Positions 43,987 to 53,843 of a stretch of 64,000 bases of DNA are shown one piece after another. The DNA is from Azospirillaceae bacterium (GTDB taxonomy: Bacteria; Pseudomonadota; Alphaproteobacteria; Azospirillales; Azospirillaceae). A program made the position numbers and the translations under genes. Numbering within the stretch: the stretch's first letter is position 1; every line of letters begins with the position of its first letter. Location: NCBI GenBank assembly GCA_035645145.1, contig DASQNC010000044.1, positions 1-64,000 on the forward strand, read 5' to 3'. The notes beneath the pieces are model-generated. The model saw only the letters and a list, made by a program, of their open reading frames with translations. It was not told where the DNA came from and did no database searches.

Positions 43987-45533
43987 GTGGCGACCCAGGC
44001 GCGGGAAAGATCCAGGAAGTTCGACATGTTCGCCTCGACGCCGCGCACCGGGGCACGGATCGCCCGCAGGGTTTTGACGAAGTATGGGATCACGGCCGGG
44101 ACCTCCTGGTTCAGGATGGCGGCCATCTCATCGGCCAGACGGCTGCGTTCGGCCGGATCCGCCGCCCCTTCGAACGCGTCGAGCGCGCGCTCGAACCCTT
44201 CGTTCCGCCACTTGGCGACGTTCCAGGGCGCGTCGCCACGCAAGGATTGGGCGAGGATCTGGGACGGGCTGGCCCGCGTGGTCCATTCGGTGATGCAGAA
44301 CGGAATGTCCGGCCAGCGGGCATAGAACAGGTTGCTGGGTTCCACGCGCAGCCTCACCCGGATGCCGGCAGGCGCCAGCATCTGCTGGACCGCGGCGGCA
44401 AGCTGCGGCAGCTCCAGGAGCTGGTGGGTGGACAGCTCGACCTCGAACCCGCTGCTGTGACCGGCGGCGGCCAGCAGGCGCCTCGCCTCGGCCACGTCGG
44501 GCATCCGCTGGGGCACGGACAGGCGCAGCGGATAGATGGGGGCGATCGGGTGGTCGTTGCCCACCCGGCCCCGACCACCCAGCATGCCCTGCACCAGCGC
44601 CTGCCGGTCCAGGCACAGCGCCACCGCCCGGCGCACCCGCGAATCGTCGAAGGGCGCCTGGTCTGTCCGCATGGTGATCTGGCGGTGGTCGCCGGCCTCG
44701 GCTTCGAGAAGGCGGATGGCGGGATCGCCCGCCACCACCCGCGCATCCAGGGTGGAGAGCTGCTGCACCACGTCCGTCTCACCCGCACGCAGGGCCAGCA
44801 GCATGGGCGACGCGCTGTCGTGGACGCGGATTTCCACCCCGTCCAGGTGCGGGCGCGGAGCGTCCCAGTAGTCGGCGAACCGTTCGAACCGGGCGCCCAC
44901 CTGCGGCTGCCAGCCCACCAGGCGGAACGGCCCGGTCCCGATGGGCCGTTCGGCGAAGTTGCCCGCATAGTCCGCCGGCAGGACGACCGCCTGGTAGGTC
45001 TGGGTGAAATAGGGGAAATCGCCGACCGGCCGATCCAGCCGGAAGACCACCGTATGGGAACCGGCCTCGGCCACACCCTCGGGATCAAGAAACGGCAGCG
45101 CGCTGCGGGCCGGGGACTCCGACGAGGGCGCCACCAGCCGGCGGAAGGTCGCGACAACGTCGGCCGCGGTCATTTCGCGCCCGTCGTGGAAGCGCACGCC
45201 GCGGCGAAGCTGGAATGTCCAGGTCCTGTTGCCGTCCGACGCCTCCCAGGCGGTGGCCAGCACCGGGCGCAGCGTCAGGTCCGGCTCGACCCAGACCAGG
45301 TATTCGGCCACCTGCTGCACGATGGCGATGGCGCCGGGAGTGTTCAGCTTCAGCGGATCGATGCCCGTGGCGGCCGGTGCGGCCACCCGAAGCGTGCCCC
45401 CGCGCCGCGGCGGGTCCTGCGCCGATGCCGGTAGCGGATGAAGGACCGAGGCAACTCCCGCGGCGACCGCGCCGGCGACGAAGGATCGGCGCGGGATGAT
45501 GAACCCGGCCGACGGGAAATCCTTGCTGCGCAT
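43983..45533 (-). CDS. ABC transporter substrate-binding protein, family 5 (SBP_bac_5)
   Basis: 516 aa, start ATG 45533 with GGAGGAACGC upstream. The N-terminus IIPRRSFVAGAVAAG is a Tat-type signal ending near ASAQD. The family-5 opening RRGGTLRVAAPAATGIDPLK and the segments WTFQLRRGVRFHDGREMTAADVV and RRAVALCLDRQALVQ are diagnostic of peptide/nickel/glutathione-binding proteins. It is the first gene of the operon. The 221-base gap upstream, shared with the divergent PRC gene, should carry both promoters. The ligand cannot be named from sequence. Confidence 0.93.
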   Translation of the reverse strand: MRSKDFPSAGFIIPRRSFVAGAVAAGVASVLHPLPASAQDPPRRGGTLRVAAPAATGIDPLKLNTPGAIAIVQQVAEYLVWVEPDLTLRPVLATAWEASDGNRTWTFQLRRGVRFHDGREMTAADVVATFRRLVAPSSESPARSALPFLDPEGVAEAGSHTVVFRLDRPVGDFPYFTQTYQAVVLPADYAGNFAERPIGTGPFRLVGWQPQVGARFERFADYWDAPRPHLDGVEIRVHDSASPMLLALRAGETDVVQQLSTLDARVVAGDPAIRLLEAEAGDHRQITMRTDQAPFDDSRVRRAVALCLDRQALVQGMLGGRGRVGNDHPIAPIYPLRLSVPQRMPDVAEARRLLAAAGHSSGFEVELSTHQLLELPQLAAAVQQMLAPAGIRVRLRVEPSNLFYARWPDIPFCITEWTTRASPSQILAQSLRGDAPWNVAKWRNEGFERALDAFEGAADPAERSRLADEMAAILNQEVPAVIPYFVKTLRAIRAPVRGVEANMSNFLDLSRAWVAT

Positions 45534-45754
45534 GCGTTCCTCCCCCCGTGTGCCCATGCCCTGCGTCCGTGGCCGCACGGCCGTTCCGGAACGGCCGCGT
45601 CGGTCGGGCGCATGCTGCCAGGGCAACTCGCAATGCCGCGAGCGCCCCATGCGCAGGAACGCCATGTGGACCGCCGTGTTCACCGAACGTGGAAGACCAA
45701 CCCCCTATGAACTGACGGCGCCTGCCGCCGGGGGCCGGAACCGACGGAGGACGA

Positions 45755-46492
45755 ATGCTCTGCACGCTGGACAGCCTGCGCCGCCTGCAGTTGGGCGCGA
45801 CGGATGGCGACATCGGCCTGGTGCGCGATGTGCTGTTCGACGACAAGGATTGGGCCGTGCGCTACTTGGCCGCCATTGCCGGGCAATGGATGTTCGGCAA
45901 GCGCGTGCTGATCGGGGTGGAGGCGCTGGGACGGCCGGCCCTGCACACCCTGACCTTGCCGGTGGCAATGCGGATCCAGGATGTCCGCGAACAGCCCGAG
46001 GTCGACGAGGTCCCGGTGACCCGGCTGCGCGAAGTGGCCTTGCGCCAGCACCACGGCTGGCCGGCCTATTGGGGCAAGGCCCTGGCGGAAGAGGGCATCC
46101 CCGCCATCCCCGAAGGCGACGGGCGCACGCTGACCACCGGCCCGGAGGCGCAGGCGGTCCTCGGAATGGACCCCACGGCCCAGGCCGCGGTCCTGTTCAG
46201 CGTTCGTGAGTTGGAGGGGTTCGCGGTGGCGGACCGCGACGGCGCGTTCGGCACCCTGGCCGATGCCGCCATCGACGTGGACGGCTGGACCATTGCGTAT
46301 TGGATCATCGACACCCCGGCCGCCGGTCGCCGGACCCTGGTCTCGCCGCAATGGACGGCGGGCGTCGATCGCGTGGGCAGGATGGTGCGCCTGAACCTGG
46401 ACCGTGCCCGCACGACCCAGGCCCCGGCCGCCGACGTGGGCCAGGACGGGCTGCTGCGCGCCGCGCCACAGGGAATCCAACCCCCGGCCTGA
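45755..46492 (+). CDS. PRC-barrel domain protein
   Basis: 245 aa with GGAGGACGA before the ATG. Two PRC-barrel-like domains are visible, at about residues 5-75 (DGDIGLVRDVLFDDKDWAVRYL) and 150-220 (FAVADRDGAFGTLADAAIDV...WIIDT), separated by a linker. PRC domains occur in rRNA-processing, photosynthetic and general stress proteins, so the role here is open. It is cytoplasmic and divergent from the ABC transporter operon. Confidence 0.82.
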   Translation: MLCTLDSLRRLQLGATDGDIGLVRDVLFDDKDWAVRYLAAIAGQWMFGKRVLIGVEALGRPALHTLTLPVAMRIQDVREQPEVDEVPVTRLREVALRQHHGWPAYWGKALAEEGIPAIPEGDGRTLTTGPEAQAVLGMDPTAQAAVLFSVRELEGFAVADRDGAFGTLADAAIDVDGWTIAYWIIDTPAAGRRTLVSPQWTAGVDRVGRMVRLNLDRARTTQAPAADVGQDGLLRAAPQGIQPPA

Positions 46493-46518
46493 CCCGGCGC
46501 ACGGGTGTGGACCGGGAA

Positions 46519-46551
46519 AACGGGGCGGGGGCGAAGGCCACCCGCCCCGTT
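46519..46551. terminator. Perfect 11-bp hairpin between convergent genes
   Basis: aacggggcggg pairs with cccgccccgtt across an 11-base loop, between the ends of the PRC and CBS genes. The arms end in short A/T runs; no long U tract follows. Confidence 0.6.
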
Positions 46552-46598
46552 CGCGTCGGGGCCGCTCGATGCCGGGCCCGGACACCGTCAGGACACCG

Positions 46599-47030
46599 TC
46601 AGGTCTGCGGCGTGTCGGGATTGGAAACCTCGTCCAGCGTCTTGCCGACCAGTTCCGGCTCGTCCAGCTTGCTGGCGAGGTCGCCGAGGGACACGACGCC
46701 CACCAACCGGTTGTCGCGGTTCACCACCGGCAGGCGGCGGATCTGCATCTCCGCCATCAGGGTGGCGGCCTCGGCCTCCTCCTGGTCCTCGTAGCAATAG
46801 ATTGGCGCGTCGGACATCGCTTCGCGCACGCGGGTGTTGGCGGGATCCAGACCCTCCGCCACCGCGCGGATGGTGATGTCGCGGTCGGTGATGGCGCCGA
46901 CCAGGCGGTCGCCATCGGCCACGGGCAGGAAGCCGGTGTCCACATCGCGCATCTTCCGCGCGGCGCTCTGAAGCGTGTCGTCGGGGCCGACCAGCTCGAC
47001 GTCCTGGGTCATGATCTCGCGCAACTTCAT
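46599..47030 (-). CDS. CBS-domain pair protein
   Basis: 143 aa with two CBS motifs: residues ~1-58 (KLREIMTQDVELVGPDDTL, GDRLVGAITDRDITIRAV) and ~72-130 (VREAMSDAPIYCYEDQEEAE, NRLVGVVSLGDLASKL). CBS pairs bind adenosine nucleotides and sense energy charge. GGAGGGACCCGGA precedes the ATG. Small stand-alone proteins of this type accompany stress or dormancy functions. The partner is unknown. Confidence 0.9.
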   Translation of the reverse strand: MKLREIMTQDVELVGPDDTLQSAARKMRDVDTGFLPVADGDRLVGAITDRDITIRAVAEGLDPANTRVREAMSDAPIYCYEDQEEAEAATLMAEMQIRRLPVVNRDNRLVGVVSLGDLASKLDEPELVGKTLDEVSNPDTPQT

Positions 47031-47202
47031 TCCGGGTCCCTCCATGCGGGCGCAGGACCGCCCCGCGCTGTGCGATGAACCAGGACGCGCGCACAGGCGT
47101 TCCGGGCCGGCACACCGCCGTGCCGCCCCGGGGTTCGAGCCGCGGGCTCCACCCCGAGCGTGGAGGATTCGACCGGCCGCCGTGCCGGATCGGGTCACCC
47201 GA

Positions 47203-49458
47203 TCAAACCTCGACCATCTCGGTAATGGCTTGCTTCAGGCCCTGGGTGTTGAAGGGCTTGTAGGCGACGCCGATCCTCGCCGCGGCAAGGCGGGCGTGCA
47301 GATCGGCGTCGGCGTCCCCGGTCAGCACGAGGCCCGGAATGTCCCGGCCGGCCACGGTGCGGACGGCCTGGACCACCGCATCGCCCAGCATTCCGCCGGA
47401 CAGCCGGTAGTCGGACAGGATGAAGTCGGGGATATCACCGCTTGCCCGCAGGGCCGCGACGATGGCGTCCCCGTCGGACGCCGACAGCACCCGGCATCCC
47501 CATCCGGTCAGCGTCTCGCGCAACGCCATCAACTGCAGCGCGTCGTCCTCGACCACGGCCACGATCTTGCCCGCCAGACCATTGCCGGGAACCTTCGCGG
47601 CCACGGCCGGGGTCCGCGTGTCCATGGCCGGTCGCCGGACCGGCGTTCCGGCGATCGGCATCTCGATTTCGAAGACGGAGCCGCGGCCCGCCACCGACCG
47701 CACGTCGAGGCGGTGGCTGAGCAGCCGGGCGGTCCGTCGGACGACCGCGAGGCCGAGGCCCAGGCCCTTGTTCCGCTCGTTCCGGTTCCTGTCCTGCCCG
47801 GACGCCCCGGTCCCGGCAGGCGGGACGACGCGGTGGAAGTCGTCGAAGACGGCCGACAGTTGATCCTCGGGGATACCGACACCCGTGTCCCACACCTGCA
47901 CCACCGCCATGCCGCCGCGGCGCCGGACGCCGATCAGCACACGCCCGGCGGGGGTGAAGGCCAGGGCGTTCCGCACAAGGTTCCGGACCATCCTTTCCAG
48001 CAGAACCGGATCACTGCGCACGTGCAGCGATGTCGGGCGGCAGCGCAGGCCGAGCCCCCGCTCCTCGGCCATGGCCCGGTGCTCGGCATGGATCCGGTTG
48101 AGCAGGTCGCCCAGCGGAAAGGCGTCGATGTTCGGCTTGACCGTCCCCGCGTCGAGCGCGGCCGCATCCAGCACCGTGTGCAGGAACCGCTCGCCGGTCT
48201 CCAGGCAGTCGCCGACCCGGGCGAGAAGCTGCTTTTGGCTGTCGCTGTCCAACTGCATTTCCAGCAGGTGCAGGAACAGGTGCATGGAATGGAAGGGCTG
48301 GCGCAGGTCGTGGCCGGCCGCGGCCAGGAGTTTCGCCCTCGCCTGGGCGGTCCGCTCCGCCTCCTCCAGGATCTGGACCGCTTCGGCCTGCGCCTTTTCG
48401 GCGGCGCGCCGGCTCTCGATCTGCTCGGTGATGTTCACCGCCGCGCAAATGATGCCCTCGACCGTGCCATCGTCGCCCCGCAACGGATCGATGGACAGGT
48501 CATAGGCGTAGCGTTCCCATGGCGGGCCGATCTCGACCTGCGTGCGGATCCGCTCCCCGGTGTCGATCACCTGGCGCTTGAGCGGCACCAGCCGCTCCGC
48601 GTCCTCGCGCGGCATGACGTCGAAATCGGTGCGACCGACCACCTGCTCGACGGTGAGGCTGCGCCGCGGATTGCGGATCCATGTGAAATGCAGGTCCCGG
48701 TCCTGGGTGTAGAGCACGATGCCCGTATTGGCGAGCACCGTGGACAGCCGGGTGTCGGCGAGCCTCAGGGCTTCCTCGGCCCGGCGGCGTTCGGTCACGT
48801 CCACCACGATGCCGACGAGGCCCTGCACCCGGCGCGGACCGTTGCCGACGGGGGACAGCAAGACATCGTACCAGCGCCGCCCGTCCGGTCCGCCCGCCGC
48901 CACATCCGCCCGCACGGCCCGACCGCTCTCCAGGACCTGCCGCTTCAACTCCGCCAGACGCTGCGCATCCCCCAGGCCGGGAAGGTCCCCGTCGGTGCGG
49001 CGCGCCAATCCGGTGCCGCTGCCGGCAACCCCGCTCCAGACATAGCGCAGCCGACGGTCCTGGGCGAAGACGGCCACGGCAGCGCCCGGATCCGTGGGCA
49101 GTGCGAGCTGGGCCGGAAAACCCAAGTGCCGGCCCGGAAAGCCGCCACGCCAGCCGATGATCGCGGCGGTGCCCAGGCACGCAGCCGCCAAACCCGCGAT
49201 CCACGAAGCGGATCCGGCGAACGCGGACACGCCCGCCACGACCGCAATGCCCGCAGCGACCAGACCGGCGGCCAAGCCGCCCAGTCGCGCAGCCGCAGCC
49301 ACCGCGACGAGCAGCACCAGTGCCGGATCGATCGGCAGGCCGGCCCAACGGGAGGCCAAGCCCACCACCACGCCCGCCAGCGGGAGCAGCGCCCACGGCA
49401 GGCCGGGCGTGACAAAGGACTGTGGCGCCCTGGCCGTTTCAACCGCCCCTTCGCTCAT
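47203..49458 (-). CDS. Membrane hybrid sensor histidine kinase with PAS domains and C-terminal receiver
   Basis: 751 aa. N-terminal membrane helices (about residues 10-105) are followed by about three PAS-like segments (130-390, including GLVGIVVDVTERRRAEEAL and ICAAVNITEQIESRRAAEKA), and a HisKA domain with phospho-His in AGHDLRQPFHSMHLFLHLL. The HATPase follows (NLVRNALAFTPAG N box, DTGVGIPEDQ G1 box, GLGLGLAVVRR G2 box), then a receiver (residues ~630-750) with DFILSDYRLSGG as the phospho-Asp site. The signal and cognate regulator are unknown; the gene is single. Confidence 0.92.
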   Translation of the reverse strand: MSEGAVETARAPQSFVTPGLPWALLPLAGVVVGLASRWAGLPIDPALVLLVAVAAAARLGGLAAGLVAAGIAVVAGVSAFAGSASWIAGLAAACLGTAAIIGWRGGFPGRHLGFPAQLALPTDPGAAVAVFAQDRRLRYVWSGVAGSGTGLARRTDGDLPGLGDAQRLAELKRQVLESGRAVRADVAAGGPDGRRWYDVLLSPVGNGPRRVQGLVGIVVDVTERRRAEEALRLADTRLSTVLANTGIVLYTQDRDLHFTWIRNPRRSLTVEQVVGRTDFDVMPREDAERLVPLKRQVIDTGERIRTQVEIGPPWERYAYDLSIDPLRGDDGTVEGIICAAVNITEQIESRRAAEKAQAEAVQILEEAERTAQARAKLLAAAGHDLRQPFHSMHLFLHLLEMQLDSDSQKQLLARVGDCLETGERFLHTVLDAAALDAGTVKPNIDAFPLGDLLNRIHAEHRAMAEERGLGLRCRPTSLHVRSDPVLLERMVRNLVRNALAFTPAGRVLIGVRRRGGMAVVQVWDTGVGIPEDQLSAVFDDFHRVVPPAGTGASGQDRNRNERNKGLGLGLAVVRRTARLLSHRLDVRSVAGRGSVFEIEMPIAGTPVRRPAMDTRTPAVAAKVPGNGLAGKIVAVVEDDALQLMALRETLTGWGCRVLSASDGDAIVAALRASGDIPDFILSDYRLSGGMLGDAVVQAVRTVAGRDIPGLVLTGDADADLHARLAAARIGVAYKPFNTQGLKQAITEMVEV

Positions 49459-49579
49459 GTCGCCTGCAACTCGGGATTTTGGGTTACCACGAGTGCGGAG
49501 GATACCCCGACCCGCGTTGCGCGCCATGCCGCACGAGTGACATAGGACAAACGGCTTACGAGTCCAGGCCGTGATGAGG

Positions 49580-50335
49580 TCAGGTGGTGAGGAAACGCCG
49601 CGTGTCGGCTTCCAGGACCAGTGCGGTCAGTCGGCCCGTGGCGAAGGCACCCGTGTCGATGCCGATGCGGTTCGGCCGCACCTCGGGCTCGCGGACCACG
49701 GTGTGCCCATGCACCACCACCTTGCCATGGTCGGCACGGGACCCGAGGAATTCGTCGCGGATCCACAACAGGTGCTCGCGCTTCTGCTCGGCCAGGGGGA
49801 CACCCGGCTTGATGCCGGCATGGACGAACAGGTAGTCGCCGACCACCAGACTGAGGCGCAGATCGCGCAGGAAGGCGCGATGGCGGGCGGGCAACCTCGC
49901 GGACAGGTCGCGCCGGGCGGCGGCCAGCTTCTCGTGCATCGGCAGCGCGTCGGTGGGGCGGACACCGTAGCTGTCCAGCGTCGCCAGGCCGCCGAAGCGG
50001 AGCCAGTCGAATCCGACCTCCGGATCCTCGAGGAAGCGGAGCATGACGTCGTCGTGGTTGCCGCGCAGGCACACCATGCCGAGCCCCGGTGGCGGCCCGG
50101 CGGACAGCCGGTCCAGGACCGCCGCGGATGCCGGCCCGCGGTCCACATAGTCGCCGAGCATGACGATGGTGCACAGCGTACCCTCGGGCGCGGAGGCGGC
50201 GTCCGCGGCGATTGCGGCGAACAGGTCCCTCAACAGGGCGTCGCAGCCATGGACATCGCCCACGGCATAGATCCGCTGGCCCGCGGGAATGCGGGCAGCG
50301 GCGGGCATCGCACGTTTGAGCAGGCTCGACAGCAC
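49580..50335 (-). CDS. Metallophosphoesterase (PP1/PP2A-like serine/threonine phosphatase)
   Basis: 251 aa from a GTG at 50335 (homologue-like N-terminus LSSLLKRA); an ATG at 50308 is the alternative and neither has a clear ribosome-binding site. The di-metal phosphatase motifs are all present: YAVGDVHGC, LGDYVDRGPASA, CLRGNHDDVML and VVHGHTVV. Members are calcineurin-like phosphatases of the ApaH/PrpA kind, acting on phospho-serine/threonine proteins or nucleotides. No kinase or partner gene is adjacent. Single gene, minus strand. Confidence 0.87.
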   Translation of the reverse strand: MLSSLLKRAMPAAARIPAGQRIYAVGDVHGCDALLRDLFAAIAADAASAPEGTLCTIVMLGDYVDRGPASAAVLDRLSAGPPPGLGMVCLRGNHDDVMLRFLEDPEVGFDWLRFGGLATLDSYGVRPTDALPMHEKLAAARRDLSARLPARHRAFLRDLRLSLVVGDYLFVHAGIKPGVPLAEQKREHLLWIRDEFLGSRADHGKVVVHGHTVVREPEVRPNRIGIDTGAFATGRLTALVLEADTRRFLTT

Positions 50336-50543
50336 CTTCTGACACGCAACCGCAACCGGCGCAGGGAGCGCCCAGGTAGGTGCAATATCTAAGGGACAGC
50401 CCCCGGACTTGCGAGAGAGCCGTTGGCGGCACAACCAAGGGCGTGGGGGCCGGCACCGGGACGGGCATCACCACGGGCCGCCGGCCGGCGGCCCGGCAGC
50501 GCGTCCTTTGCCCGGCCAAATGACCGTTTCGACGGGTGAACCG

Positions 50544-51260
50544 TCAGCGGACCGGGGTCTTTTGCTCACCGGCCGCGGCCACGGGGGCGGCGGGGGCGCC
50601 CAGCAGCGCCGACCGCAACCCGGGCAGGGAAACCCGGACCGTGCGGCGGTCCAGCGCCGGCCAATGATAGATCTCGCCGGTGCTCCGCGGTTCGGCGGCG
50701 AAGCTCAGGACCATTTCGTTCCCCGCCTTCAGCTCGGCCAGAAGCCGCTCGGCCGCGGCGCAGGCGGCCCCCAGCCGGCGCTCCTCCTTCACCAGGGCGA
50801 AGCGCGCCACCAGCTCGGGAATGGCGGCATCGCTGGCGATCTCACCCGACTCCACCTGGGCGGCATAGGCCTGGAACGCCGGCGGCGCCCAGGTGACGGG
50901 CTGGCCGTCGTCGAGATCCTTTGCGAAGCGGGCCAGTTCGCCGCCGGTGTAGAACAGATGCTGCGCACCACCGTCCACGGAAAGCGAAACCGGGCGCATC
51001 ACGTCGATGTCGCTGTCGAATGTGATGTGCAGCGACGTGCACTCCGGCGCCTGCCGGACCGCGATGAGCATGCGGTTGAGGCTTCCGCGGTTGTTGGGAT
51101 AGGCCTGCTGGACCGTGTGGTCGCACATGCGCCCCGCCCCTTCGCCCTTGCAGGCCGAAGCCCAGACGCCCTCGCGCGGCGGCTGCGCGGCTCCGGGTGT
51201 CGGAAGGGAGGCCAGGAAACCGAAAGCGGAGCAGAAGCCGAGAATGGCGAGGCGGCGCAT
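50544..51260 (-). CDS. Secreted protein of unknown function
   Basis: 238 aa with a clear signal peptide (MRRLAILGFCSAFGFLASLP, cleavage near GAAQ). The mature part has Cys pairs (SACKGEGAGRMC, ECTS, GAACAAAE) that could be disulfides, a beta-rich half (LHITFDSDIDVMRPVSLSVD) reminiscent of IalB-like invasion-associated proteins, and a helical half. The resemblance is weak and I do not assign a family. Single gene. Confidence 0.65.
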   Translation of the reverse strand: MRRLAILGFCSAFGFLASLPTPGAAQPPREGVWASACKGEGAGRMCDHTVQQAYPNNRGSLNRMLIAVRQAPECTSLHITFDSDIDVMRPVSLSVDGGAQHLFYTGGELARFAKDLDDGQPVTWAPPAFQAYAAQVESGEIASDAAIPELVARFALVKEERRLGAACAAAERLLAELKAGNEMVLSFAAEPRSTGEIYHWPALDRRTVRVSLPGLRSALLGAPAAPVAAAGEQKTPVR

Positions 51261-51372
51261 GGCGGGATCCGGGCTGGGGGCGACCCCGGAAGGATGCGGC
51301 CGGCACGCTTGCGGAATGGTTAACGAATGTTGGTGAAACCGGGACGGCGCCCGGACGGAAACGGAGCTGGAA

Positions 51373-51810
51373 ATGCCGCATGCACTGCCTGACCAATTGC
51401 AGGCCGCCTACCGGGGAACCCGCTACACCGCGGGCGATGATGCAACCCATGTCCGGCTGGGCGAGCGCTCGGCCGCGATCGATGCGGTTCTGGACGCGCA
51501 CAACGCACGGTCCGGCGTCTTCATCACGGCGTGGAACCCGCTCAGCCGGCCGACCGGCGAGGCGGACAACAAGGCGGCCACCGAACGGCTGCGTGCGGCG
51601 CTCGTGGGTTGGCCCCATTTGCCGCACAGGGGCATCGGCCTCGACCCGTCCTGGACGCCGGAGGAGGGATTCTTCGTTCTGGACATGCCCGAGGACGAAG
51701 CGGTGGCCTTGGCCGGACGGTTCGGCCAAGTGGCCATTGTCGCCATCCGCAAGGGCGAGCCGGCACGCCTGCTCCTGACGGGGCTCGTGCCGACGCCGCG
51801 CAAAACCTAG
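51373..51810 (+). CDS. DUF3293 family protein
   Basis: 145 aa with GGAGCTGGAA before the ATG. The family signatures FITAWNPLSRPTGEADNK and TPEEGFFVLDMPEDEA, and the later RFGQVAIVAI, match DUF3293, a small cytosolic protein group with no known function. Single gene, between a divergent secreted-protein gene and the Min operon, and followed by a long palindrome. Confidence 0.85.
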   Translation: MPHALPDQLQAAYRGTRYTAGDDATHVRLGERSAAIDAVLDAHNARSGVFITAWNPLSRPTGEADNKAATERLRAALVGWPHLPHRGIGLDPSWTPEEGFFVLDMPEDEAVALAGRFGQVAIVAIRKGEPARLLLTGLVPTPRKT

Positions 51811-51865
51811 GGCACGGCTCGATCCCATGGATCGGGCGGTCGTGCCCTATCGGCTTGTTCGATGC

Positions 51866-51909
51866 GGCGAATTCCCCGTCGGGCGGTTCCGCCCGACGGG
51901 GAATTCGCC
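51866..51909. terminator. 44-base perfect palindrome between convergent DUF3293 and minE
   Basis: 21 bases (ggcgaattccccgtcgggcgg) pair perfectly with their complement across a two-base centre. It sits between two gene ends and can form a long hairpin in either transcript. No U tract follows. Likely a bidirectional terminator or RNA 3'-end stabiliser. Confidence 0.65.
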
Positions 51910-51957
51910 CTGGCCGGCGCGGGGTGGCGGCCCGGTTCCAACCGGGTCGCCGCCGCT

Positions 51958-52251
51958 TCAGCCTGCCATGCGGGTCCGGGCACCGCCCGTGGTGGGCGGG
52001 ACCGGCAGCTCGATGTCCACTTCCAGGATCGAGGTGTCCGTGCCCCGGTCGAGTTGGACGCGGACCTTGTCCTCGTCGATCTCGACGTATTTTGCGATCA
52101 CCGCCAGCAGCTCCCGCTGGAGCATCGGCAGGTAATCCGGCCCGCTGCGCCCACCGGCACGCTCGTGCGCGAGCACGATCTGAAGGCGCTCCTTGGCGGT
52201 GTCGGCGGCCGACTTCTTCGGTTGGGACCGGAAAAGCTCAAGCAACCTCAT
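51958..52251 (-). CDS. minE: Cell division topological specificity factor MinE
   Basis: 97 aa. MinE drives the pole-to-pole oscillation of MinD and so keeps the division site at mid-cell. The N-terminal [17 protein letters not shown] membrane helix, the MinD-interacting [13 protein letters not shown] segment, and the dimerising beta region ([17 protein letters not shown]) are all recognisable. Its start overlaps the minD stop by four bases. Last gene of minCDE. Confidence 0.96.
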   Translation of the reverse strand: MRLLELFRSQPKKSAADTAKERLQIVLAHERAGGRSGPDYLPMLQRELLAVIAKYVEIDEDKVRVQLDRGTDTSILEVDIELPVPPTTGGARTRMAG

Positions 52252-53063
52252 GCGGTTCTCCTGAGGATACGGTCGAAGAAGCCCTTCTTCTCCGGCCTCA
52301 TGAAGCGGTGCTCGACGTTCTCGCCCAGGAAACGGGCAACCGCGTCGCGGTAGGCCTGGCCGGCCGGGGCCTTGTCATCCAACGACACCGGCGTGCCAAG
52401 GTTCGACGCCTTGAGCACCGAGGGGCTTTCCGGGATCACGCCGAGCAGCGGGACGGAGAGGATCTCCAGCACGTCCTCGACCTTCAGCATGTCGCCCTTC
52501 TCGACCCGCTCCGGATCGTAGCGGGTGAGCAGCAGATGCTCCTTCACCGGCTCCAACCCCTGCTCGGCGCGGCGCGACTTCGCCTGGAGCACGCCAAGGA
52601 TGCGGTCGCTGTCGCGCACCGACGAGACCTCGGGGTTGGTCACGACGATGGCGTGGTCGGCATAGTAGAGCGCCATCAGGGCGCCCTTTTCGATGCCGGC
52701 CGGGCTGTCGCAGACGATGTAGTCGAAGTCGCCCTTCAACTCGTCGATGACCTTGCCCACGCCCTCGGTCGTCAGCGCATCCTTGTCGCGCGTCTGCGAG
52801 GTCGGGAGGATATAGAGGTTTTCCAGGCGCTTGTCCTTGATCAGCGCCTGGTTCAGCTTCGCCTCACCCTGGATCACGTTGATGAAGTCAAAAACGACGC
52901 GGCGCTCGCAGCCCATGATCAGGTCAAGGTTGCGCAGTCCCACGTCGAAGTCGATCACCACGGTCTTGAACCCGCGCAACGCGAGTCCCGTCGCGAAGGC
53001 GGCCGACGATGTGGTCTTGCCGACGCCCCCCTTGCCGGACGTCATGGTGATGATCTTGGCCAA
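52248..53063 (-). CDS. minD: Septum site-determining ATPase MinD
   Basis: 271 aa. MinD is a membrane-cycling ATPase that recruits MinC to block FtsZ ring assembly near the poles. It has the deviant Walker [14 protein letters not shown], an [15 protein letters not shown] stretch, [12 protein letters not shown], and the C-terminal membrane-targeting amphipathic helix [14 protein letters not shown]. It follows minC by 36 bases and overlaps minE. Confidence 0.97.
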   Translation of the reverse strand: MAKIITMTSGKGGVGKTTSSAAFATGLALRGFKTVVIDFDVGLRNLDLIMGCERRVVFDFINVIQGEAKLNQALIKDKRLENLYILPTSQTRDKDALTTEGVGKVIDELKGDFDYIVCDSPAGIEKGALMALYYADHAIVVTNPEVSSVRDSDRILGVLQAKSRRAEQGLEPVKEHLLLTRYDPERVEKGDMLKVEDVLEILSVPLLGVIPESPSVLKASNLGTPVSLDDKAPAGQAYRDAVARFLGENVEHRFMRPEKKGFFDRILRRTA

Positions 53064-53099
53064 CGAGCCTCTCCCTCGGTCGGTATGGGTGGTGGCCGC

Positions 53100-53843
53100 T
53101 CAGGCGAGCGGGTCCATGCGGATGATGTTGCCGTCCAGCCAGATCTGGACCGGTTTCCTGCGGAGCTTCGCGTCGATGTCGTCGCTGACCCGGTAGAAGC
53201 CGGCGACCGACACCACCTCGGCGTCGAGCGACTGCACGAAGATCCGTGCCTGGGCATCACCGCCGACGCCCGCCAGCGCCCGTCCGCGCAGCGTGTTGTA
53301 GACGTGGATGTTGCCGTCGGCGACGAGTTCGGCCCCGGGGCTGACCGGCCCGAGCACGATCAGATCGCCGCCGGACGCGTAGATCTGCCGGCCCGACCGC
53401 ACCGGTTCGGTCACGATCAACGTCGTCCGCTGCACGGCCTCGGGCGCGGGGGCCGGCGCCGCGGCGGGCTGCGGGGCCGCTTGCGGCTGGCTGCGCGCGA
53501 CCGTCATCGGCTGCGGCGTGCGGGCGGCCGGGATCACGGTCAGGCCGTACTTCAATGCGGCAAGCTGCATCTCGGGCGTGCCGCCCTGGATGCCCACCGC
53601 CACGAGCGACAGATCGAACAGTTGGCGCTGAAAGGCCGGGAAGTCGAAATCCGGATCGTTGAACTCCTCCAGATCGAGCACGACCGGCGCGTAACGGAAG
53701 AAGTTGGGCGCCTGCTGGATCTTGGTCTGGAGGTGCTGGAAGAACCCGGGATCGTAGGGGTCGACCAGCTTCAGCACCATCATGGTGTAGGTGTTGCCAC
53801 GCAACTGGAACGGCATGGCCCGGGGATTGGTCGCGCCGGTCAT
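53100..53843 (-). CDS. minC: Septum site-determining protein MinC
   Basis: 247 aa, start ATG 53843 with GGTGGCGGC upstream. The N-terminal FtsZ-interacting domain (RGNTYTMMVLKLVDPYDPGF, DLEEFNDPDFDFPAFQ) is joined by a proline/alanine/glutamine-rich linker (about residues 115-150) to the C-terminal beta-helix (VRSGRQIYASGGDLIVLG, HVYNTLRGRALAGVGGD) that binds MinD. First gene of the operon. Confidence 0.95.
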   Translation of the reverse strand: MTGATNPRAMPFQLRGNTYTMMVLKLVDPYDPGFFQHLQTKIQQAPNFFRYAPVVLDLEEFNDPDFDFPAFQRQLFDLSLVAVGIQGGTPEMQLAALKYGLTVIPAARTPQPMTVARSQPQAAPQPAAAPAPAPEAVQRTTLIVTEPVRSGRQIYASGGDLIVLGPVSPGAELVADGNIHVYNTLRGRALAGVGGDAQARIFVQSLDAEVVSVAGFYRVSDDIDAKLRRKPVQIWLDGNIIRMDPLA

